From Dendrophyllia cribrosa (lineage: Eukaryota > Cnidaria > Anthozoa > Scleractinia > Dendrophylliidae), in assembly GCA_024195265.1 (NCBI GenBank), contig JAJLRJ010000005.1:39518707-39582706 (forward strand): a stretch of 64,000 nucleotides of DNA. The letters are read 5' to 3'. Below, in pieces: positions 20,396 through 30,786 of this stretch. The translations under genes and the position numbers were made by a program. The notes below the pieces were generated by a model. That model searched no databases, was not told the DNA's origin, and was given only the letters and a program-made list of their open reading frames with translations. How positions within the stretch are numbered: the stretch's first letter is position 1; every line of letters begins with the position of its first letter.

Positions 20396-20535
20396 CTCAG
20401 CTGGCTGGGAGAAAATGTTATTCAACCCGCCTGGCTGGGAAAGACATTGTATTAACCCGCATGGCTGGGCCGGGAGAAACAGTATTTCAACCTGCCTGGC
20501 TGGGGACAAACAGTGGATTTTGTCCCGCCTGACTA
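20396..20535. repeat. ~34-bp repeat containing CTGGCTGGG
   Basis: Four irregular units with (C/G)CTGGCTGGGA, a short spacer and TT(C/A)AACC(C/T)GC. They precede the pure CTGG tract and may be its diverged source. Confidence 0.6.
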
Positions 20536-20859
20536 GGAGAAATTTGAAAAATGTGATATTAAAAGATCAATATTAAAATAAGCTCCCAATCTGCTGCCAG
20601 CTGGTTTGGAGCAGGAGGAGCCGCTAAGCCCTCGCGCTCTTAAGCCAAGAGTTAAATTTAACTTTTGTCTACAAGGCACATTCAATTTTTTACGCGTGTC
20701 AATTTATTATTAATTATGGACAGCGCAAGCCCCTGTATACGTAAATCAGACGAGTGCACACCTCATGAAAGCCGTGCAGTTTTGGTAACCTTACTAACTT
20801 CATCACGGCCTTTCCATTTTATTTCTGGCATGACACCCATTTCGGACTACGCGACAGAG

Positions 20860-20944
20860 TTCCTTGGCTGGCTGGCTGGCTGGCTGGATGGTTGATTATA
20901 CTAGTCAGCTAGCTGGCTGGAAAAATTAGTCAGCTGAAAAGCTA

Positions 20945-20977
<33 letters not shown>

Positions 20978-21015
20978 TTGAGTATACCAGTCAGCTGGCT
21001 GGCTGGCTGGCTGCG
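20860..21015. repeat. (CTGG)n microsatellite, interrupted
   Basis: Runs of GGCTGGCTGG at 20,862-20,890, 20,905-20,925, 20,943-20,975 and 20,990-21,013, split by short AGTCAGCT-containing spacers. Confidence 0.9.
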
Positions 21016-21019
21016 GGAC

Positions 21020-22025
21020 AAGGCCGGTTGGCTGGCAAGAAAGTACAGCAATTTTTCTGCCAGCATACTGTAAAATTAACCATATGGAATCTAAACTGCT
21101 ATTAATAATAACTATTTTCTAATCAAAATAAGCGTTTTTAGGCAATTGGATCGTTTTGTTCTCCTGTCTAATGATCTGTCTCCATTCACAAGGAATGGCA
21201 TCAACAATACTCATTAATTTAAAGCGCTCTACTGGAGAAAGATTTGTATTTAACACGTTTTCACTCTTTAGGAAGACTCCCGCGTCAGAAAGGAAGTTAC
21301 CGACTGTAACAATTCCTTTAAGAAACAGGTGTTTTTCGAAGAGTGAGAGCTTTTGAACAGTTATATTTTTATCATTCCAAGCGGGGGTGGGACGGGGCCC
21401 GCGATCGACCCTCCAAAGAACTACAAAAGACTGGGGCCTACTTGATCCATTTAGTGACCTGATTGGCTAATGACAAATCGGCGCCATTTTGGATTCTTAA
21501 GTCATTTTCCATCAAAATGTGTTGTTGGTTTGATGGCAACACGAAGTGTGTTCGTTTTGGCCACAGTTTTGTCGATAAGGAAGACTTTTTTTTATCCTAG
21601 TTGTACCCGTTGTCACAGGAAAGTTCATGCTAAATGATGAAGCAAAGATGTGAGTATAACGCTTAATTTAAGCTCATAAGCTTTCCTCTGTAACTTCATT
21701 TCAAATTATGAACCCTGTTTTTTCTTCTTGTTATTTATTCTGGAATACAATGCAGAGGATCCCCTTTACTCCTTTGCAAAATCAAGTCACGTAAAAACAA
21801 AAAGATCGGAGCTTTTCACGCATTTATACGGATAATAATGTACCTATCAATGTTGAGCCCCAGCGTGGGAGGGGGGGGGGGTTGGGGTTGGGGAGGGAGA
21901 GCTACCCAGGGGATTTTGACATAGAGGGGTGTCCCCTGGGTAGGTATTTTGACATTACTTGATGAAATGCTACAAATTATAAAACAGTTATCCTGGGGAT
22001 GTGATTTTGGCATTCAGTGGTTGCC
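21020..22025. other. Intergenic, no gene seen; one poly-G patch
   Basis: No supported coding frame. A G-rich patch lies at 21,866-21,900, and CCCTGGGTAGGTATTTTGACAT-type sequence recurs in inverse or direct form around it at 21,900-21,960. Otherwise unremarkable. Confidence 0.5.
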
Positions 22026-22026
22026 C

Positions 22027-23174
22027 GGGCCCTGGTTGTTTAAAAGGTGGATAGCGCTATCCACCGGATAAATCACTATCTAGTGAATAATTTGACAAAA
22101 ACCATCAGTGGATAGTGCTATCTACCGGATAAATCACTGTCCGGTGAAATTATAAGTATTATTAACAAAATCCATTGTGTTATCCGGTGGATAGACTACG
22201 AGCAGTCTCTCTTTCCCAGCTTAGTCCGTTGAGTGAGAAACGAAAAAACATTAGCGAGCGGATAACGGTCACGCGAAACAGGGGGCGAGGCAGGCGCGGG
22301 GGAAAAGAGAGACTACAGACTAAGCCCAGGCAAATGCACTTTCACGGTCTAGTGATTTTTCGGTATCAGATTTACTTCTCTTGACATCCTGTCAATCTAC
22401 ATGTCATCGCAATGCAGGGGATCTAACCTGAAACCAAATCCCTTTTAGCGCAAAGAGAGTAAAATGCCGCGAAAGATATGAGTTATTCGAACAATACTCC
22501 ATTAGAGATACATGTAGACCAGCAAAGGAACCTTAAAGAGTGCACAAAAAGACCACATGCATCTGTAAGAATTACTAAACAGCTTTCATGCTGAAGATTC
22601 AAATATTTCATCCAGATGCAATGATGCGATGCTTCTGACAATGGAGATACTGCCTAGCTCTGAGAAACACATCAACTTAAACGCAGAATAAACTCTCCGA
22701 GGAGCTAAAAACAATTGCAAGATGCCACTATTCCAATGTACAATGTAGACCGTTACCATCGCATAAGACTTGGATCTTAGAATCTTTTAGTCGCAGCCAT
22801 GACATTGATCTCGAGTGTTGACAACTTGTCACTGCGGCGTTACCGCTTGTTAACAGATCTTCGATCAAGAGCCAATCAGATTTTTGAGTTGTGAGAGCAA
22901 CTGTCTCATAATTCAAACGCCTGGGCTTAGTCTGTAGTCTCTCTTTTCCCACGCGCCTGCCTCGCCCTCAGTTTCGCGTGACCATTATCCGCTCGCTAAT
23001 GTTTTTTCGTTTCTCGCTCGACGAACTAAGCTGGAAAAGAGAGACTGCTCGTAGTCTATCCGGTGGATAGCGCTATTTACTGGATAAATCGTGACTTTCT
23101 AGTGAATAAGCATTAACAAAATCCTTTGTGTTATCCGGTGGATAGTGCTATCCACCTTTTGAACAACTGGGTCC
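22027..23174. mobile_element. 1.15-kb element with long nested TIRs
   Basis: Outer ends: GGGCCCTGGTTGTTTAAAAG-GTGGATAGCGCTATCCACC at left and the inverse, ATAGTGCTATCCACCTTTTGAACAACTGGGTCC, at right. Within these a second inverted pair begins ACTACGAGCAGTCTCTCTTT (22,196) and ends with its inverse (about 23,055), reaching GACTACAGACTAAGCCCAGG on both sides of a ~590-bp core. GTGGATAG(C/T)GCTATCCACC is itself a palindrome, repeated within each arm. No transposase seen. Confidence 0.75.
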
Positions 23175-23541
23175 AGAATGTCAATTCCAAAATCCCCTTG
23201 GTCAGACATTCCATCCCTCCTGATAAAATCTGGAGTGTACCATCTCCCGCTCTCTCTGTTTGTAAAAAATATCTTTATTTCTGACTACCTTTTCAATAAA
23301 ATCAGCCGAGAGTGAAAGCTCAAAGCCAGACACATTCAAGCAATACTGAAATTGAAAGTTCAGCATTGAAAGAATTATTGAAACTACAATACTTGACAGA
23401 CATGTAAACATCAATTTACCAACGAACTGCAACAACTCCCAATTCACTGTTGCTCTCAGGACTAATACACGTAAGTCCCAACTACCAACAGTGTGCTGCT
23501 CTGGAGCAAGAATTGGATTTTCTGTTGGGTGTCTGGGACTA

Positions 23542-23657
23542 CAAAGAAGGTACATGTACTGTAGTGTCTGTTTATCATGCTACACAATGTGATTCTTATA
23601 AATCTTTCCAGAAGTGTGTCTTAAATTTGAAAAATTCTGATTCAGTGCTTGTGGGAG
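23542..23657 (+). pseudogene. DDIAS: Candidate DDIAS zinc-ribbon exon (degraded?)
   Basis: Frame VSVYHATQCDSYKSFQKC, then LNLKNSDSVLVGG, ending at GGGAG|GTAAAT (5' splice site at 23,658). It resembles the start of DDIAS, where a Cys-x2-Cys pair (vertebrate pattern CQKC) precedes the OB fold. Here the first Cys of the pair is Phe (SFQKC). The next exon supplies WCKGC as the second pair. The splice phase from this donor does not match the frame needed in the next exon, and no ATG start is certain, so the exon is either mis-bounded or decayed. Confidence 0.45.
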
Positions 23658-23693
23658 GTAAATTATTTTTTCTTTTTGTTATTATTCTTGTGG

Positions 23694-23742
23694 TGTGAAG
23701 GGATGCCATGAGGAACTTACAGTGCAGAAAATGTTGAGTAAT
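23694..23742 (+). repeat. Partial duplicate of DDIAS exon 2 start
   Basis: TGGTGTGAAGGGATGCCATG-AGGAACTTACAGTGCAGAAA copies the exon start at 23,797-23,845 (TGGTGTAAAGGATGCCATG-AGGAGTACAGTGCAGAGA) about 105 bases upstream. An extra G breaks the WCxGC frame. It sits inside the intron. Confidence 0.7.
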
Positions 23743-23790
23743 CAGAGTTCTGTTCACTCAATGAATGGTCATTTTTCTTTTAATTTATAG

Positions 23791-23955
23791 CTCATGGTGT
23801 AAAGGATGCCATGAGGAGTACAGTGCAGAGAGTGTTGAGTACCGATGCAGGATCAGTGTGTTAGTGGTATCAGACAGAACACAGCTGGCACAAATCACAG
23901 TGTTTGGCAGCTGTTTGGACAGGTTCTTTGGAACATCTGCCACAAACTTTGCAAG
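23791..23955 (+). CDS. DDIAS: DDIAS (noxin) OB-fold exon
   Basis: Preceded by TTTAATTTATAG; the donor is GCAAG|GTTTGA at 23,956. It encodes SWCKGCHEEYSAES, VEYRCRISVLVVSDRTQLAQ and ITVFGSCLDRFFGTSATNF. The ITVFGSCLDxFFGxxAT segment is characteristic of DDIAS, whose N-terminus is a replication-factor-A-like OB domain behind a zinc ribbon. WCKGC is the second zinc-ribbon pair. It is on the same strand as the last exon at 35,774. DDIAS acts in nucleus and cytoplasm to suppress apoptosis after DNA damage (vertebrate knowledge). This is the strongest identifier of the gene in the window. Confidence 0.85.
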
Positions 23956-24492
23956 GTTTGATTTGACCTTACATGTATTTATCTGAGGGTCCTTATTCAA
24001 TTTATTTTAATTTTTAAATACATAAAAAATGCTGAAAAAGAATGAAAAATTACATCCAATGTTACCTGATTCAATATCAAACTGGTTTAAACCAAAGGAC
24101 AAGTCCTAGGTCAACATATTGGTCCACTGCATCTGCATTAATATTTTGTTCAACATTATAGGCATGATGATCACAGTTAGCATGGATGTGATGCGTTTAT
24201 CACCAGTACCCATTTAATATACATGCACCTCTGTGGACCTACACGAAATGTAGAGCAAAGTTACTTGTCTAAGTCAGAGACCAGGGCCAGTGATTATGAG
24301 AAATCCAATATTAAAGCACTGATCCAGGATTAAATCCTAACTGAGGATTTTATTTCTCTTGTTTCAAAATGTTTTCATGAGCTAATTTAAAGCTAGAGTT
24401 TAAGACAAGTCAAAGTTGAAACTGAAGGGCAAAAATTCTTGAGAAAAATTTTCGTTGATTAGTTACAGTGACTGTGTTTAACTGGATTCAAA

Positions 24493-24548
24493 ATTGATGC
24501 TAATCCTGGGTTAGCTTAATTGATACTAATCCTGGGTTAGCTTAATTG
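24493..24548. repeat. Short tandem duplication (ATCCTGGGTTAGCTTAATTG)
   Basis: TTGATNCTAATCCTGGGTTAGC-TTAATT occurs twice head to tail, about 30 bp apart, within a DDIAS intron. Confidence 0.85.
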
Positions 24549-24659
24549 CGCTTTGAACAACTCAGCCTACATTGTAGGCTGTGAACCACCAACCTTCAGG
24601 TTGTAATTCAAGGCACCAAACAATAATTGCTTACTAATACCATGCCTCCACACGGCAGG

Positions 24660-24925
24660 CAGACTGCAGGAGAATGAGTCATCTCCTGAACCAAGCAGTA
24701 GAGAGGTGTTTTGTGGATATTTACTCCAGTTTGGCTTCAGAGTTTATTCACCTAGAAGAACAAACTCCCAAATTAGTCATAACTATCCTTTTTATCTCAA
24801 AAACATTGTCAATAAACAGGGTGCCTCAGAGAACAAAAGCTGCCAGCCAAAGTATTACCCACTAGGAGGCTTCTTGCTTTTCAAATATTCCCCAGTTCTT
24901 CTTCTGATCATGACAACAAAACCCC
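24660..24925 (+). pseudogene. DDIAS: DDIAS third exon with frameshift
   Basis: After GCAGACTGCAG the frame reads MSHLLNQAVERCF, matching the NLLxKAVExCFVG segment of DDIAS. It then breaks within TGTTTTGTGG (about 24,707-24,714); in the next frame it resumes as CGYLLQFGFRVYSPRRT and further on SCQPKYYPLGGFLLFKYSP, matching the family's ACQIVLP...AGFTVIDY part. One T fewer in the T-run would explain the shift. Either the gene is inactivated or the run length is a sequencing error. Exon borders are not certain. Confidence 0.6.
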
Positions 24926-24949
24926 ACAGTGCTTCAGATACATGTATTG

Positions 24950-25415
24950 AATGAATATTTATTGGAGTTACATAGAAACACACCTCAGTCATTCAGTCTA
25001 AGAATCTCTCAGGGGCAGAGTCAGCACTCACCACTGATTGATCACTCTCAGACTCAAGCAAGTTACAAACCAAGTTTTAATTGCTATAAGTTGTGGATTC
25101 CTTCAGGGAAATAAAGAATCTCCCATGTACTGTACTCCACAGGAATTCTGTTCAATAATCACACCTCTTGTCCTGACAGGCTCATTACAACCTTCCTTTG
25201 GTAGCATTCAGATGCAGGCATAACAAGCCATGAGGATTCAAGGAATTGGAACATCTCCATCTGGGTCTTAAAGGTTAGTAATACTATTTGGTTAAATTTT
25301 GGAACACAAGGGAAAGAACAATTGAATAGGGCTGAGGGTACAGTATAACCACCTGTTTAACTTTGGCATTCCACTCAGAAATTGCAGGGATTTTTTAGCC
25401 AAAAAGCATTTTGTT
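24950..25415. other. Probable DDIAS intron, no feature seen
   Basis: No supported exon, repeat or RNA gene was found. DDIAS exons between the OB fold and the last exon were not located here. Confidence 0.4.
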
Positions 25416-25419
25416 GCTC

Positions 25420-26438
25420 TTAACCCATTCACACCTGAGGATTTTTACGTTTTTGAGTGATTTTCTGCATACACACGCCCCATAGGATTTCGTGACTGCA
25501 TATTTGGAGTCACCATTGAAAGTGCTGCTGTTCTAAAACACTGAAGGCTCGAGTTTACTGGAAACGTCATTGTGACGATCTCATTTTGCTTGCTTGATTT
25601 GCAATAAAGGGTCCAATATGAATTATCTACGATTTTTGGTAAGTTCACAGCCATTTTTCATCTTTAGTAGCTGCCTGGTGAGCATCATTAAGCTTGGAGG
25701 TAGTTCAGAGTCCACTTCTCAATGAAGCGAGTTAGTTGTTGTACTTCGTTTGCGAATTTGGCTCGTTGCTCGTTGAACTGGAAAAATGGCCGCCTGGAAA
25801 CGAAGCAGCTTTGGGACTCGACTCTGGATGAATTTCTCGACCTACTGCGGCATATTTTGGAAGTTGCGACCACAGGAGAACACAACAAGCGCGAAATTTC
25901 GGCGGTGGGTCGGAGTGGCTGTGGATTTAGTATAAATATGAAATGTGTGCGGAAAGAAACGAACGCTGTCAAAATTCTTGGGCATTTCCCAGGATGCAGT
26001 GCGGTGGTGATATTGAAAATTGAGGCAAGGTCAGTATGCATTAGAACGAGAGGCTAGAGCTCGGCCCGAGCAACGAATAAGAGCAAAAAAATTCACTGCT
26101 AAGCTAGGACTAGGACTGAATTTTGCTGTGAATGTTGATTTTTGGGTTTGCCATGATGATTTGAATAAAAAAAACTAAAGGCAAAAACGTGATTTTTGTT
26201 GTTTTTCTATGACGTTAAAAACGGTAATTTTTGTTATTGTCCAAATTCAAACGCTGATATTCTGCAAAAATCGCTGACTTTTTTGTGTTTATTGGGTATC
26301 TCAATTTGAAAGACTTTCTAGTCAATGCTCACAACTGCTAGTTAAGGCAATGTTCGCACGATTGAGAAAGTTACAATTTTTTAAAGCAGTGGAGTCTTGT
26401 ACGGGCGGTTACGGGCGGTTCAGGTGTCAATGGGTTAA
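25420..26438. mobile_element. TTAA-flanked 1-kb MITE (TIR CCCATTCACACCTGA)
   Basis: TTAACCCATTCACACCTGAG at left is inverted as TTCAGGTGTCAATGGGTTAA at right, one internal mismatch in the shared 15 bp. TTAA ends suggest piggyBac type. Overlapping frames on both strands at 25,688-26,057 have no recognisable domain and are probably spurious. Confidence 0.75.
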
Positions 26439-26635
26439 AATAATAGCTACAGTAGTTAATGTTGAAGTAAAAGAGATCCAATTAGACCATGGCCAAAAGA
26501 TTCCACATCTGTGACTTTAAAAAAAAAAATTGTTATATAGGGTGAACGAAAATGTTTAGGCCCCCTCTGGATACTTGCCATGTCACTGAATGGCCCACCC
26601 TGCCTAAGTGTGTACTTAGTAACAGTACTTACTTA

Positions 26636-27490
26636 CTTGTGGAGGCACCGTGGTGTCATAGTTAATGCACTGGATTTCAGATCTGAAAGTCAGTTGTTTG
26701 AAACCTGGTCTCGGCCTTCATGTTGTTTCCTTAGACAAGAAACGTTACTCCTCATACCATCCAGGGGGCAGGGCTTGAAATTAACACTCGCAAACTTGCA
26801 AAATGCGAGTGGTTTTTGGAAGATGCGAGTCAAAAAAATATCCTCTAGCGAACATTTCACGTAAGTATTGAATCTCTAATAAAAATTGGAGTGAACGTTC
26901 TTGGAGAATGTTGCGGTGTTTTGTTGTTTTGCCAGCGGCTTTACACGGAAGCAGTTGCACACTTTATCTGCGCATTCACATTTTGTTGGAATCAGCAACG
27001 TGACAGAAGAGAATGAGTTTCACGCTTTGTGAGTCGCTTTTGTTGTACGTGTGTACTAGATGTCTAAAATAACCGCTTTTTTCAAGAGGCCCTCGACCTC
27101 TGACTTACAGTAATGCGACCGACGATGACAATATCTTGCATGTCAACCCCGATCGAGCCACCAAAAAACAACAGGACAACAGCAAAGAAGACCACAAAAT
27201 TAACAGTCTACTTTTTAGGTATTTTTAATCTTATTTTCAGAGTCATCAAAAGCAAAAATGACTGCAAAAAAATAGCTAATAGTGACCTTGTTACTAGTTT
27301 TGCTAGTCGAAAAAAAATCTTACTAGCAAAACTTTGCATGTGGACTAAAAAATTAAGTTAGACCCCTGCAGAGGGGAGTAGCAATAAATTTCCTACAGCG
27401 TACAGTGTACTTGCTTCACGCTACGGAAAGCGGGTTAAGCTTCAGCCGAGTGGCCCCCTGTGGCTTGTGGGCGACTTTACCTTTCCTCAC
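26636..27490 (+). mobile_element. tRNA-derived SINE split by a hAT-like insert
   Basis: Head 26,636-26,763: GGAGGCACCGTGGTGTCATA (A-box region) and GTTTGAAACC (B-box), then CTTAGACAAGAAACGTTACT. Tail 27,373-27,490: GGGAGTAGCAATAAATTTCC...GGGCGACTTTACC. Head and tail align to the single SINE at 32,419-32,729 (there on the minus strand). The middle, 26,769-27,368, is foreign. This older copy has many mutations. Confidence 0.8.
26769..27368. mobile_element. hAT-like insert within the SINE
   Basis: Ends CAGGGCTTGAAATTAA and (inverse) CAGGGGTCTAACTTAATT make an imperfect TIR. Flanking 8-mers CCAGGGGG and CAGAGGGG could be a diverged 8-bp target duplication. At 27,060 a frame reads MSKITAFFKRPSTSD, like the N-terminus of some hAT or zinc-finger-linked transposases, then stops. 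It is a short decayed relic. Confidence 0.6.
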
Positions 27491-27654
27491 TCAGTACTTA
27501 CTTTTTTGGTGAAAATGCACGATCCCTTGCCCCCCTTGGGTCTCTTTCACTTAAATGTGAATTACCTGCCATGATTGCTTTAGCAAGAAAGTGCTTTCTT
27601 GCCTTAAAAATGCCAAAATTAAACATAAGGTGGTAACTTATGCCCTTAGCCCTT

Positions 27655-28069
27655 CAATTGAAGGGCTCCCTGCAACAACGTCCTGAGTGTGTTTTTGGTA
27701 ACTTTCACTAAAATTGTATGTTTTAGGCCTTTAAAAGCACAGTTTTGTCAAATTAATGATTGATAATTTGTTAAGGTACAACTGTACTTAAAACAGCTCC
27801 AAAATGGGGAAGAAAATCCACATCTTTGAGAAAATGTTTTGGGCCCCTATGGCTCCCAGGACACCCTATTTATCTTTTTAAAATCAAAAATTATTCTGTT
27901 CGAAGATAGAAGATTTGTTGACCTGGATTAAATCCTTTCAGTCATATGTACATGATCCAGTCATAATTTTGGCAAGTGAGTCCCTTTGGAGGCCAAAAAT
28001 CCAAGATTTCTGTGAAAATTTTCCAAAAACGCACTGAGGACGTTATTGCAGGGAGCCCTTCAATTGCTT
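27655..28069. mobile_element. 415-bp MITE (TIR CAATTGAAGGGCTCCCTGCA)
   Basis: The left CAATTGAAGGGCTCCCTGCA is an exact inverse of the right TGCAGGGAGCCCTTCAATTG, and similarity continues inward (ACGTCCTGAGTG...GTTTTTGG). No coding content. Confidence 0.85.
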
Positions 28070-28670
28070 GTCAGAACATTGGTGTTGAATATAAAGCCAA
28101 CATTAAACACTTAAGACTGGTCCCAAGGGAAACAGTGAATTATTTTGTTTCCCGAGAATCTCTACGTTTCCATAGACAAAGTTGAGGGAAACATTGAGAT
28201 TCGAGGAAAACAAAATTGATTGTTTCCCGAGGGATCAGTCATCAAGGGATTTGTTAATATATACATGTACACGTAGCAACACAAGGCATTATAATCATGC
28301 CACCTTTTGTCACGGCCTGATCAATGTGCGCTAGCGGGGAAGAGTGCACTGTTACCCTCTGACATAAAAAATGTTGCCCGCTTTTGCAAATGTTGGCTGC
28401 TCATGTTTGTTAGATGTCACATGACCATGAATCAACCAATGAACGCACACGTTGAAAACCTCCAGCTGCTTGTACATAACAAAGTAAAATAATTACTGTC
28501 AACTGCAGCTGCAATGGAATCCAAATATCTCATTTAGCAAATACCCTGAACCTGTTTTTACATGTACCCTGAAGAGGAACTCATCTAACCCAGCTTAACA
28601 GCATTTTGTTAGTTTTTCCTGTCAAACAATTCCACTGTGTTATCTCTGTCAATAAACAGATGTTGTGGGT
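28070..28670. other. Probable DDIAS intron, repeat-like, no gene
   Basis: Contains AGGGAAAC and TTGTTTCCCGAG motifs around 28,125-28,245 that suggest an older MITE, but ends could not be fixed. No coding region supported. Confidence 0.4.
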
Positions 28671-28673
28671 TTA

Positions 28674-28801
28674 CCTCGGTGTAAAAACCTGTGACTTTTT
28701 TCTTTGTTTTCTACCTTTGTTGTCTTGCACTCTATTGTTTCAGTTCCCCCTTGTTTTCTTTGTTTCACGTCACTCGTGAGTTGGCAGGTTTTTACACCGA
28801 G
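28674..28801. mobile_element. ~128-bp MITE (TIR CTCGGTGTAAAAACCTG), copy 1
   Basis: CTCGGTGTAAAAACCTG and CAGGTTTTTACACCGAG are perfect inverses. The interior is T-rich with TTGTTGTCTTGCACTC. A second copy at 40,672-40,791 shares ends and interior. Confidence 0.85.
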
Positions 28802-28904
28802 AGAGCCGATGTTGTGCTGTGTATGAAGTAAGAATGAAATAATAAAAATATTGCATCCATGTAACAATACAAAAATAAAATCATTTAATTAAACTTGCAG
28901 TGCT

Positions 28905-29253
28905 AAACTAAAAACAATTTTACATTCTCATTAAAAAGAGACAAATTGCAACTAAATAATCATTTAAGAAGTCAATTTTAAATATTTACATACAGTAGCA
29001 AAAATGTTGCTATAAAAATCAAGCCTGAAAAAGTATATATCCATGCAGTGTAGAACTTTTTTACATTCTCATCAAAAAAAGACTGCAACTAAATAATCAT
29101 TCAAAGAGTCAATTTCAATTATTATTAATAATGTATTTCCTTGTATAATAGCCGTCCCTCGATAAGTAATTGCCTCCCCCCCCCCCCTGAATAATAAGAA
29201 AATATTTGAAATAATTGCCCCTCTCGATTAATCGCCTCCCATCCACACCCCAC

Positions 29254-29284
<31 letters not shown>

Positions 29285-29890
29285 CAAATCCTCCAAGTCA
29301 AGTTATAAATTGACTTGTATCTTGGAAAACAATCATTACAATTACAGAAAAGTTAATTTAAAAAAAGCACAGGTTTCATATTGTTTTTCTATGTTGAAAT
29401 TCGTGTATTTTACTCTTTCCCATATTTCTTGGAGCACCCTAATTAGGCTATTTGCACTTCCTGCGAGCAATATTTGAAATAATTGACCCCCTCGAGTTAA
29501 TTGCCTGACCCCACTAATAATCGCCCCCTTTTGGAGTGAAAGACTCAGTAATAATTGCCCCCGGCTATTATTTAAGGAAATACAGTATTCACTTGAACTC
29601 TTTTCGAACTCACATTGTATTCATTTATTCATTCCTTGATAATGGCGTCATGAAGTCGCCGAAATGTCGGAACATTATCTTGCTAGCTTTTACATGTTTT
29701 TGTATTTCTAAATCATTATTAATAATTAATACAGTATTTACATATAAAAAATGTTGGTATTAAATTCAAGCCTAACCGAAAGTCATGTCATCTAGTGCTA
29801 AGGACCATTTCACATTCTCATTAAAAAAAGACAATGCTACTAAATAATCATTCAAACACTTAAATTAAAATATGTACATATAAATTCTTT
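28905..29890. repeat. ~145-bp degenerate tandem repeat, split by a MITE
   Basis: ACATTCTCATTAAAAAAAGA...CTAAATAATCATTCAA recurs at about 28,921, 29,062 and 29,810; the gap between the last two equals two periods once the 457-bp MITE is removed. ACATATAAAAAATGTTG recurs at 609, 29,737 and 30,176. Confidence 0.6.
29131..29587. mobile_element. MITE with TIR GTATTTCCTT...ATAATAGCCG and C-rich core
   Basis: TGTATTTCCTTGTATAATAGCCG is inverted at right as CGGCTATTATTTAAGGAAATACA. The interior carries AATAATTGCCCC-like subrepeats and a long poly-C run (29,248-29,279). Confidence 0.8.
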
Positions 29891-30611
29891 TTTTCTTATT
29901 ATCACAAAATGATAATGACAACTGCAGCTAACCTTGTTATACAACTGTCAGTTAAATATTAATTGCAAGCTGTCAATAACACTAATTATTAATAATAATA
30001 ACAATAATACACTTTGTATTGCAAAAATTTCATAAAAATGTTCAAATGCGCATAACAATGATTAGATAATAACAAAACTGTTTCTAACACTTATTACAAA
30101 ACAGTCATTAAAACTAGTTGCAAAATTGCCACCTTGACAAGCTCCCTAATATTGCATAATAAATTAGTGCTTGTCACATATAAAAAATGTTGCATGTTAG
30201 TTAGGTATTAAAATCACCCCTAACAAAAAACCTGGAAAATGTTGCAAAATGTAGTGAATACATGTAAATATAAATCCATTTTGCTACTAAAGTCATTTTT
30301 GCATAAGACTCCATTTAGATAATCATTTTTTTTATAAAAGCAGCTCAAGTATACTTTTATTTATTATAGTTATCTTACATTTCCTTTGTACAATATTGTA
30401 GAAATGTTGCAAAGGAGTCATGGAATTAGGCCAATAAATGTTGTATTTGGCAATTTTATAAGGGAAAGAAGTTATAATTTGATTACAATTCAGCTGACTA
30501 TAAAAAATTATTGAAGATGCAATATAAACATCCATGGTAAGAAATTAATAACGATGATAAAATTATTTACCCATTTTCAACAAATCATGTACTTTAACAT
30601 CCCCATTTTAG

Positions 30612-30700
30612 GCTGTTAACTGTGTTGTCACACAATACTTCCCATGAGCATTGTGTGACTCACAAATAATGACTGCAGTGAAGATAAGAAATGTCAGAGT
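30612..30700 (-). repeat. Single hairpin unit behind TRIM-NHL B
   Basis: GTCACACAAT (30,627-30,636) and ATTGTGTGAC (30,650-30,659) with a 13-base spacer, followed by CTCACAAATAATGACTGCAG. It is equivalent to the four-unit array at 2,115-2,550 and lies 90-180 bases past the TRIM stop. One unit may be the ancestral state. Confidence 0.75.
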
Positions 30701-30786
30701 TGCCTTTATACTTGCTTACTGAATGTCTTTAGCTGCTATTCACTTTTTAAGTTTGATCACTGCAGTTTCTCTTTACATTTTGCTGC

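Noticed and set aside
25688..26057. Overlapping ~110-codon frames on both strands
   Set aside because: They lie within a TTAA MITE, have no recognisable domain and are mutual shadows.
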